From NCBI GenBank assembly GCA_964470785.1, contig CAYYED010000026.1, forward strand, positions 1 through 9,843: a stretch of 9,843 bases of DNA, read 5' to 3'. Positions 4,580-9,843 of this stretch are shown one piece after another (the stretch's first letter is position 1; every line of letters starts with the position of its first letter). Source of the stretch: CAYYED01 sp964470785. Lineage in GTDB: Bacteria > Patescibacteriota > Minisyncoccia > Minisyncoccales > PEYH01. Made by a program: the position numbers and the translations under genes. Under the pieces are notes generated by a model, which had not been told where the DNA came from, searched no databases, and was given only the letters and a program-made list of their open reading frames with translations.

Positions 4580-6838
4580 ATGGCTTCTGAGAATAAAATA
4601 AAAAGAGTTGAAAAAAGAGATGGCCGAATTGTTAAATTTGACCAAAAGAAAATAACTAATGCTGTTTTAAAAGCAATGGAATTGGCAGAAGAGGGAGATA
4701 TTAAAAAGGATTCTCAACGTGTTTCAGATAAGGTTGTTAGAGAATTAAACAAAAAAAGCTTTTCAAAAGACACTCCCAATATTGAGGAAATTCAGGACAA
4801 GGTGGAGGAAACATTAATTTTGATGGACTTTCCCCAAACAGCTAAAAGATATATTCTTTATCGCCAAGAGAGAGCTAAGATTAGAGAAAAAAAGAAAGCC
4901 ATTTCTAAGAAAGTAAGAGATCTTGTTGAAAAAAGCAGAAAATACTTTCAGAATTCTCTTGGTGAATTCATATATTTTAGAACTTATTCTAGATGGAAAG
5001 ACGAGGAAGGAAGAAGAGAAACATGGATTGAGACAGTAGAAAGATACATATCTTTTATGGAAGAAAAGCTTGGCAAAAAACTTTCAAAAAAGGAATACAA
5101 AGAAATTAAAGAAGCCGTTTTAAACTTTAGGGCTATGCCGTCAATGAGGCTTGTTTGGTCTTCAGGAAGGGCTATCAGAGCTACTAATGTTGCTGCTTAT
5201 AATTGTTCTTTCATAGCCCCTACTAAAATTTCTGACTTTGCCGAAATTATGTACATATCAATGTGCGGGGGCGGAGTTGGTTTTTCTGTTGAAAATCAAA
5301 ATGTTCAAAGATTGCCCATAGTGAAACGCCAAACAGGAAAAGTTTTAAAAACCTATACAATTGAAGATAGTAAAGAAGGATGGGGAGATGCTCTGACCAA
5401 GGGATTGAAAATCTGGTATTCTGGAAAGGATATCGAATTTGATTTTTCAAAAATTAGGCCAGCTGGAAGTAGGTTAAAAAAAATGGGCGGAAGAAGTTCA
5501 GGTCCCGGTCCTTTAAAATCTCTTCTTGAATTTACGAGAAAAAAAGTTTTAGAAAATCAAGGCAGAAGATTAAGCAGCATAGACGTCCACGACATTATAT
5601 GCAAAATAGGGAGAATAGTTGAAATGGGGGGAGTTAGAAGAAGTGCCTTAATATCTTTATCTGATCTGGGAGATGAGGGTATGAGAACGGCTAAAACGGG
5701 TCATTACTATATTACCGATCCTCAGCGTTCAATGGCAAACAATTCAGCTGTTTACAATGAAAAGCCCAAAGCCATTGAATTTATGAAAGAGTGGCTCTCT
5801 TTGGCTCAGAGCGGTTCGGGAGAAAGAGGAATTTTTAATAGGGGAGGATTAAAGAGCCAATTGCCAAAACGCCGCTGGAAAGTTTTTAAAAAGGGGTGGC
5901 AAAGATCAGGCCTTAATCCTTGTGGAGAAATTGTTTTGAGAAGCAAGTCTTTTTGTAATTTAACGGAAGTTATAGCAAGACCTCAAGACACAGAGGAAAC
6001 CTTAATGGAGAAGATAAGGATAGCTACCATTTTAGGGACTTATCAGGCCAGCCTTACGGACTTTCCTTATCTTTCTAAAGAGTGGAAAGAAAATTGCGAA
6101 GAGGAAAGATTGTTGGGTGTTTCAATTACAGGCCAGTGGGATTGTCCTGCTGTTAGAGATTCAAAGATATTTGAAAAGTTAAAGAAGAAAGCTATTGAAG
6201 TTAATAAAATATATGCCAGAAGGTTCGGCATTAAGCCGGCTTTGGCGATAACTTCCATAAAGCCCTCCGGGACGGTTTCTCAATTAGTAAATGCTGCTGC
6301 TGGAATGCATCCAAGGTATGCTCCATATTATATAAGAAGGGTTAGGATATCCGCTACTGATCCCTTGTTTCATATGCTCAAAGAACAAAAAGTGCCTTAT
6401 TATCCTGAGGTTGGACAAACAGAAGCTAATGCAACTACTTACGTTCTTGAGTTTCCTGTTAAATCGCCAAAGGATGCTGTTTATAGAAATGATATGACAG
6501 CCATAGAACAGCTTGAATATTGGAAAATGGTTAAAAGGGACTATACCGAACATAACCCTTCCAATACTGTTTTAGTAGGCAGTGACGAATGGATTAAGGT
6601 TGCTAATTGGCTTTATGAAAATTGGAGTATTTTGGGTGGTCTTACTTTTTTACCAAGAGAAAATCATATTTATGCTCTTGCTCCTTTTGAAGAAATAGAC
6701 AAAAAAAGATATCAGGAAATGGTTTCTAATTTTCCTAAGATTGATTACTCTCAAATATTGGCCTATGAAAAGAATGATGAAACATCTGGAGGGCCTTCCG
6801 GGTGCGATGGAGCGGTTTGCCAAATAAAAGACCATTAA
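4580..6838 (+). CDS. nrdJ: adenosylcobalamin-dependent (class II) ribonucleotide reductase
   Basis: 752 residues. It reduces ribonucleotides to deoxyribonucleotides with a thiyl radical made from adenosylcobalamin, without oxygen or a separate radical subunit. Residues about 7-98 are an ATP-cone allosteric domain. The barrel then shows YNCS (Cys209), CGGGVGFS (229-236), SGPGPL (307-312), NPCGE (446-450: radical Cys448 and Glu450), Cys459, and KPSGTVS (561-567). Cys209/Cys459 match the active-site disulfide pair, and the 11-residue gap 448-459 equals that in the Lactobacillus leichmannii enzyme (408-419). The C-terminus SGCDGAVCQIK carries Cys742 and Cys747, the C-x4-C shuttle of the monomeric triphosphate-reductase type. 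All key residues are present. It opens an operon whose second gene makes its cofactor from corrinoid. Substrate level (triphosphate) is inferred from the type. Confidence 0.95.
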   Translation: MASENKIKRVEKRDGRIVKFDQKKITNAVLKAMELAEEGDIKKDSQRVSDKVVRELNKKSFSKDTPNIEEIQDKVEETLILMDFPQTAKRYILYRQERAKIREKKKAISKKVRDLVEKSRKYFQNSLGEFIYFRTYSRWKDEEGRRETWIETVERYISFMEEKLGKKLSKKEYKEIKEAVLNFRAMPSMRLVWSSGRAIRATNVAAYNCSFIAPTKISDFAEIMYISMCGGGVGFSVENQNVQRLPIVKRQTGKVLKTYTIEDSKEGWGDALTKGLKIWYSGKDIEFDFSKIRPAGSRLKKMGGRSSGPGPLKSLLEFTRKKVLENQGRRLSSIDVHDIICKIGRIVEMGGVRRSALISLSDLGDEGMRTAKTGHYYITDPQRSMANNSAVYNEKPKAIEFMKEWLSLAQSGSGERGIFNRGGLKSQLPKRRWKVFKKGWQRSGLNPCGEIVLRSKSFCNLTEVIARPQDTEETLMEKIRIATILGTYQASLTDFPYLSKEWKENCEEERLLGVSITGQWDCPAVRDSKIFEKLKKKAIEVNKIYARRFGIKPALAITSIKPSGTVSQLVNAAAGMHPRYAPYYIRRVRISATDPLFHMLKEQKVPYYPEVGQTEANATTYVLEFPVKSPKDAVYRNDMTAIEQLEYWKMVKRDYTEHNPSNTVLVGSDEWIKVANWLYENWSILGGLTFLPRENHIYALAPFEEIDKKRYQEMVSNFPKIDYSQILAYEKNDETSGGPSGCDGAVCQIKDH

Positions 6839-6868
6839 ACGATCTCTTAAGATCACCTATTTTCAAAA

Positions 6869-7414
6869 ATGATTTATCTTTTTACAGGCGATGGAAAAGG
6901 CAAGACAACGGCAGCTCTGGGAACTGCCTTAAGGGCTGTTGGGGCTTCAAAAAAAATTCTTTTTATCCAGTTTCTTAAAACCCCAAACTCTTCTGAAAAT
7001 AATTCAGTAAAAGAAATTAAAGGATTTGATATTAAGTCATTTGGCAGATCGGGATTTTTTTTGCCAAAAGAAATTCTAAAAGATAATCCAAGTATTAAAG
7101 GGTTTGGCATAAAACCTTTTACAAAAAAAGACAAATACCTTGCAAAGGAAGGGTTAGAATTCTTTAAAGAAAATTTCAAAGATTACGATCTTTTTGTTTT
7201 AGATGAAATTTGCTGTGTTTTGAATTTTGGATTAGTTAATAAGTTGAATTTTCTGAGATTAATTAAAGAAAGGGGCTGCCAAAAGGATATAATTTTAACA
7301 GGTCGTAATTGTCCAAAAGAAATAGAAAAATTTTCAGACCTTGTTACGGAGATGAAAAACGTTAAGCATTATTATCAGAAAGGTCAAAAAGCAAAAAAGG
7401 GAATTGACTTTTAA
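6869..7414 (+). CDS. cobA: corrinoid adenosyltransferase (BtuR/CobO/CobA family)
   Basis: 181 residues. It transfers the adenosyl group of ATP to cob(I)alamin, making the adenosylcobalamin needed by the ribonucleotide reductase 30 bp upstream. The N-terminal P-loop is GDGKGKTT (residues 7-14), the Walker B-like strand is LFVLDEI (108-114), and the family C-terminus is present (LTGRNCPKEIEKFSDLVTEM, then KGQKAKKGIDF at the end). Length fits the family (about 170-200). About residues 63-85 (LPKEILKDNPSIKGFGIKPF) form the variable middle region. The start ATG is the only one giving an intact P-loop strand; no Shine-Dalgarno is visible, so translation may be coupled to nrdJ. Its stop codon abuts the next ATG with no gap. 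Catalytic motifs look intact. Orthologues are called cobA, btuR or cobO. Confidence 0.92.
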   Translation: MIYLFTGDGKGKTTAALGTALRAVGASKKILFIQFLKTPNSSENNSVKEIKGFDIKSFGRSGFFLPKEILKDNPSIKGFGIKPFTKKDKYLAKEGLEFFKENFKDYDLFVLDEICCVLNFGLVNKLNFLRLIKERGCQKDIILTGRNCPKEIEKFSDLVTEMKNVKHYYQKGQKAKKGIDF

Positions 7415-7801
7415 ATGAAAAAAGTAATTTTAATCTTTCTTTTTTTGGTGATTCTTTTCACTCTACCTCTTTTTTTAAGTGAAAATGATTTTTTAAAAGA
7501 TAAAAATGGCAAAGCAACCTTAATTATTGACAAAGGAGAAGGTGAAGAAAAAGTTTTTGAAAGAGAGATAAAGGAGAATATGACTGTTTTTGATTTTTTA
7601 AAAGAAACGGAATTAGAGATAGAGTATAAGGAATATGACTTTGGTGTTTTTGTCCAATCTATTGATGGTTTAAAAAATAATGAAGAAGGAAAAAATTGGC
7701 TTTATTATGTAAATGATAAACAGCCCCAAATGGGGTCAGATCAAAGACCTGTTTTCCCGGGCGATGAAATAAGGTGGAAATATGAAAAACCTAATTGGTA
7801 A
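7415..7801 (+). CDS. membrane-anchored DUF4430 protein, candidate corrinoid binder
   Basis: 128 residues. Residues about 4-22 are one hydrophobic helix (VILIFLFLVILFTLPLFL) after MKK: an uncleaved anchor or signal peptide; no lipobox cysteine is present. The rest is a single DUF4430-type domain: TVFDFLKETELE (57-68), FVQSIDGLKNNEEGKNWLYYVN (79-100) and GDEIRWKY (116-123). This domain resembles the C-terminal cobalamin-contacting domain of transcobalamin and intrinsic factor (family knowledge). Outside the membrane it could trap corrinoid for the next gene's product. The ATG directly follows the cobA stop and the gene overlaps the next by 20 bp, so the three are translationally linked. Family call is good; cobalamin binding is inference from family and neighbours. 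Confidence 0.8.
   Translation: MKKVILIFLFLVILFTLPLFLSENDFLKDKNGKATLIIDKGEGEEKVFEREIKENMTVFDFLKETELEIEYKEYDFGVFVQSIDGLKNNEEGKNWLYYVNDKQPQMGSDQRPVFPGDEIRWKYEKPNW
7771..7777 (+). promoter_or_regulatory. ribosome-binding site for the DUF6580 gene
   Basis: AAGGTGG lies four bases before the ATG at 7782, inside the end of the DUF4430 gene. It supports this overlapping start for the membrane protein. Confidence 0.55.
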
Positions 7802-8363
7802 AAAAGAAATCTTAATATTTTTTGTTTTAGCTTTAATTGGCATTGCCTCAAGGATTTTTCCTCATCCGCCTAATTTTACTTCTGTGGCTGCTGTTTCAAT
7901 AATTGGAGGTTTTTACCTTTCAAGAAAAAAGGCAATAATTTTACCTCTTTTGGTTATGTTTTTGAGTGATTTTTTTATTGGCCATTATCAACCAATCTTA
8001 ATGGCTTTTGTTTACTTAAGTTTTCTTTCAATAACTTTTCTGCCTTTGTTTTTTAAGAGAAAAAGGAAGTGGAGGTTTGTTTTATCAAGCTCTTTTTTGG
8101 GAGCAGTTTTATTTTTTTTAATTACTAATTTTGCTGTCTTTGCTTTTAGCCCATGGTACGAAAAAACTCTTTTTGGCCTAATTCAGTGCTATACTTTAGC
8201 ATTGCCGTTTTTTAGAAATACTCTTTTCTCAACTCTAATTTATTCAACTACTCTATTTGCTTTTTGCCAATCAGTAATTTTATTTAAAAAAGATTTTAAT
8301 TCCTTTCATTTTGGAAGAAAAACCACAACTATTTCCCAGACCCTAAGTTCCTCAAATTTCTAA
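7782..8363 (+). CDS. DUF6580 integral membrane protein, candidate ECF-type corrinoid transporter S component
   Basis: 193 residues, about six hydrophobic segments (near 9-26, 33-47, 50-67, 71-91, 98-121 and 148-168), the number and size typical of ECF-transporter substrate-binding (S) subunits. Family motifs seen: SRIFPHPPNFTSVAAVSIIGG (23-43), LSDFFIG (61-67), and the loop-helix block SPWYEKTLFGLIQCYTLALP...NTLF (about 123-149). The tail after residue 170 is polar and not membrane-bound. It overlaps the DUF4430 gene by 20 bp and ends the nrdJ-cobA operon, so import of a corrinoid or precursor is the simplest reading. No ECF ATPase or EcfT gene is nearby; shared energising subunits would have to be encoded elsewhere. 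Family call is from recognition, substrate from context. Confidence 0.78.
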   Translation: MKNLIGKKEILIFFVLALIGIASRIFPHPPNFTSVAAVSIIGGFYLSRKKAIILPLLVMFLSDFFIGHYQPILMAFVYLSFLSITFLPLFFKRKRKWRFVLSSSFLGAVLFFLITNFAVFAFSPWYEKTLFGLIQCYTLALPFFRNTLFSTLIYSTTLFAFCQSVILFKKDFNSFHFGRKTTTISQTLSSSNF

Positions 8364-8406
8364 GTGTAAACAATAACCTTATTTTTTCTTTGGACTTTGG
8401 GTTTTT
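8340..8406 (+). terminator. possible imperfect terminator at the end of the nrdJ operon
   Basis: ACCCTAAGTTCC (8340-8351) pairs with GGACTTTGGGT (8392-8402) with one mismatch and one bulge, followed by TTTT. The loop is about 40 bases and the left arm is inside the end of the DUF6580 gene, so strength is doubtful. Confidence 0.3.
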
Positions 8407-8690
8407 AAATATTTAAATTATTATTGTGAGAAAAAGAGAATCTTTTTAATCAAATTCTTTCTACCTTTAGATTTTTAGATTAAGTGCTTGTGACATCATA
8501 GAAACTATATTGAGTAGCGAGGCGAGGTAAATATATATTGTTATATTATTTTAAACATGGCGCATAAAGATATTCATTTTTTTTGTTTAAACTTGGTTTT
8601 AATATCACTCACGATGCAGAGCAGGCAAAAACGAGAGGGTAAATCCGTGGGGAGTGAAGTGTTACCAATGTACCCATCCAGTACATTTTC

Positions 8691-8724
8691 TTGACATTTA
8701 TTCTTTATTAGTTTAAAGTATAAA
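8691..8724 (+). promoter_or_regulatory. strong promoter of the 258-residue gene
   Basis: Consensus TTGACA (8691-8696), 17 bp, TAAAGT (8714-8719), with TATAAA overlapping at 8719-8724. The order TTGACATTTA, 13 bp, TAAAxTATAAA is repeated exactly at 9598-9631. Confidence 0.75.
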
Positions 8725-8741
8725 CAGTTTTTTGAAAATAT

Positions 8742-8749
8742 AAAGGAGG
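8742..8749 (+). promoter_or_regulatory. strong Shine-Dalgarno
   Basis: AAAGGAGG five bases before the ATG at 8755. It fixes the start and contrasts with the SD-poor genes upstream. Confidence 0.9.
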
Positions 8750-8754
8750 AAACT

Positions 8755-9531
8755 ATGAAGATCAAAGAAATGACGGAGCAGGAAATTGCGGACTATTATC
8801 TGATTTGGTTCAAGAAATCTCCTATAAACCGGCAGGTTGAAGAATTTTTTAGAAAGGCTCTTCACATTAAATCAGGGCAAGGAGAAGATGTTTTAGCTCT
8901 CAGAATGGAGAAAATTCAAGAAAGCATTAGGCCAATTGTGGCAAAGGCTTTTGCGGTGGCCGTAAAACAAGGAAATTTATCTATAAGCCCCATTAAACTT
9001 ATGGGAGATGAGGGGGTTAAAGAGCACATAAAGCAATTTGGTAACTTTTTAGGCCTGCCTCCATTTGAAACTCTGCCTCTGGATGAACAAGAGAGCATAG
9101 TTTCTTCAGTTAAGAGGCAATTTTTTTCTATGAATGTTGGAAATAACATTACTGTTGGCAACATTGTCCAAGATATTGATAAGGCGATTGAAATTGCCGG
9201 GCAATTGAAGGTTAGTTTTCAAGATATGCTTTCTGATAAAGAATTAATCAAACTGTATTTTCGTCAACGATTTAATAAAGAAGATTTTTTAAGGAAAAGT
9301 AAAGAACAATCCGAAAGATTTATTTTGACAATGACAAACTCGATAATGAGCCAATTAGAATTAATGCCAGCCACACCCAACCTTCCTCTCTCTCATCCAG
9401 GGTATGCTAAAGCTATGCGCCAGATAGAGAGGAGAAAAAAGTTAGTGCTTTATCAAACTAAGAGGAGAGCTAAAAAATTACGGCGGATAAGCAACCGCTC
9501 TATTCGACTTTTAGCTAAAGAGATTTATTAG
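8755..9531 (+). CDS. hypothetical cytoplasmic helical protein with basic C-terminus
   Basis: 258 residues, family not recognised. It has no signal peptide and no membrane segment. It looks largely alpha-helical; the middle contains SFQDMLSDKELIKLYFRQRFNKEDFLRKSKEQSERF (about 154-189). A proline-rich linker (ATPNLPLSHPGYAK, about 206-219) leads to a strongly basic end (222-258, with RRKK and KRRAKKLRR), which could bind nucleic acid or ribosomes. The start is set by AAAGGAGG, the promoter is near consensus, and an intrinsic terminator follows eight bases after the stop, so it is a monocistronic, probably well-expressed gene. No catalytic motif is visible, and I assign no function. Confidence 0.85.
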   Translation: MKIKEMTEQEIADYYLIWFKKSPINRQVEEFFRKALHIKSGQGEDVLALRMEKIQESIRPIVAKAFAVAVKQGNLSISPIKLMGDEGVKEHIKQFGNFLGLPPFETLPLDEQESIVSSVKRQFFSMNVGNNITVGNIVQDIDKAIEIAGQLKVSFQDMLSDKELIKLYFRQRFNKEDFLRKSKEQSERFILTMTNSIMSQLELMPATPNLPLSHPGYAKAMRQIERRKKLVLYQTKRRAKKLRRISNRSIRLLAKEIY

Positions 9532-9538
9532 ATGAACC

Positions 9539-9566
9539 AAGCCAGCCATTAGGGCTGGCTTTATTT
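9539..9566 (+). terminator. intrinsic terminator after the 258-residue gene
   Basis: AAGCCAGCC (9539-9547), loop ATTAG, GGCTGGCTT (9553-9561), then TATTTT. A 9-bp perfect GC-rich stem with a T-rich tail. Confidence 0.9.
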
Positions 9567-9597
9567 TGATTTATATGTATTTTACTAATATGAATTA

Positions 9598-9631
9598 TTG
9601 ACATTTAGCAAGCAGTTTGGTAAACTATAAA
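9598..9631 (+). promoter_or_regulatory. strong promoter of the secreted-protein gene
   Basis: TTGACA (9598-9603), 17 bp, TAAACT (9621-9626), overlapping TATAAA (9626-9631). Same architecture, base for base in the boxes, as the promoter at 8691-8724. Confidence 0.78.
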
Positions 9632-9646
9632 TAGCACAAAATATCT

Positions 9647-9654
9647 AAAGGAGG
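9647..9654 (+). promoter_or_regulatory. strong Shine-Dalgarno
   Basis: AAAGGAGG six bases before the ATG at 9661. Confidence 0.9.
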
Positions 9655-9660
9655 GTTGAA

Positions 9661-9843
9661 ATGAAAAAACTGTTGGCAGGAACGTTGGTGTTGACGTTTG
9701 TTTTAAGTATTGTGGTAGCGACTTTTGCAAATGGAATAATCGTCGGAGGCCAAGAGATTCAAGAACAAAAAGGATTATATAACGAGGTTCCTGAAATTCA
9801 AATCTCTGTTTTTGGAAGACAAATCAATGCAATTAGTTCTCAA
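9661..9843 (+). CDS. secreted protein, N-terminal part (runs off the window)
   Basis: 61 codons are visible before the window ends. The protein opens with a classic Sec signal peptide: MKK, a hydrophobic core (LLAGTLVLTFVLSIVVA, about residues 4-20), and a likely cut after ATFA near residue 23. There is no lipobox cysteine, so export or anchoring by other means is expected. The mature start (NGIIVGGQEI...) contains no motif I can place. It has its own consensus promoter and a strong Shine-Dalgarno, so expression is probably high. This combination would suit an abundant surface or periplasmic protein, but the family cannot be judged from this fragment. Confidence 0.85.
   Translation, partial: MKKLLAGTLVLTFVLSIVVATFANGIIVGGQEIQEQKGLYNEVPEIQISVFGRQINAISSQ

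Larger units (their letters stand above)
8364..8754. other. 391-bp spacer before the 258-residue gene
   Basis: No gene seen. It holds a short AT hairpin AAAAAGA-GAA-TCTTTTT (8431-8447), a promoter-like TTGAGT-18 bp-TATATT (8510-8539), an 11-bp repeat TTTAAACATGG / TTTAAACTTGG (8550-8560, 8586-8596) and a G-rich stretch (about 8610-8665) with ACT-CACG able to pair to CGTG-GGG-AGT and GGTAA to TTACC. A hairpin AATGTAC / GTACATT (8667-8687) follows. It ends with the strong promoter of the next gene. A leader or small RNA from 8545 to 8690 is possible but unproven. Confidence 0.4.

Noticed and set aside
8574..8765. Minus-strand 63-codon frame before the 258-residue gene
   Set aside because: It overlaps the consensus promoter and Shine-Dalgarno of a clear plus-strand gene and has no start signal or motif.

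Overview
The window is AT-rich, uses the standard bacterial code (UGA is a stop, for example at the end of the Fic gene), and most genes lack a Shine-Dalgarno sequence. The recombinase tail type, the small gene set and the dependence on imported B12 are reminiscent of Candidate Phyla Radiation / Patescibacteria (Parcubacteria-like) genomes. That placement is an inference, because no marker gene is present.

Left part (1-2750), mobile-element debris and accessory genes. A 5'-truncated serine-recombinase C-terminal region lies on the minus strand (11-604). A minus-strand promoter and a hairpin-terminated leader lie just upstream of it. On the plus strand a Fic protein with a C-terminal winged helix (930-1994) is preceded by two near-identical promoter/palindrome units exactly 60 bp apart. 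A four-helix membrane protein follows (2031-2396), then an independent structured RNA gene (about 2442-2630) with its own -10 box and a textbook terminator. A second copy of the last 26 recombinase codons follows (2643-2747); all four base differences from the first copy are synonymous.

Middle (2847-4223), an AbiE-type (type IV) toxin-antitoxin pair: AbiEi-like winged-helix antitoxin, then AbiEii-like nucleotidyltransferase toxin. A sigma70-like promoter carries a palindrome on its -10 box. The 356-bp gap after it holds possible RNA structure, a strong terminator and the promoter of the next operon.

Right-centre (4486-8363), the most coherent block, a tight four-gene operon: adenosylcobalamin-dependent ribonucleotide reductase (nrdJ), corrinoid adenosyltransferase (cobA/btuR family), a membrane-anchored DUF4430 protein (a fold class related to the C-terminal domain of transcobalamin/intrinsic factor) and a DUF6580 integral membrane protein resembling an ECF-transporter S component. 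Read together they suggest corrinoid capture, import and activation by adenosylation for the one enzyme in the operon that needs it. No cobalamin riboswitch was recognised.

Right end (8364-9843): a 391-bp spacer, then two genes (a 258-residue helical protein of unknown function with a very basic C-terminus, and a secreted protein cut by the window edge). Both have unusually strong promoters of the same architecture and a strong AAAGGAGG ribosome-binding site, unlike the rest of the window. No tRNA, rRNA, CRISPR array or complete insertion sequence was seen.
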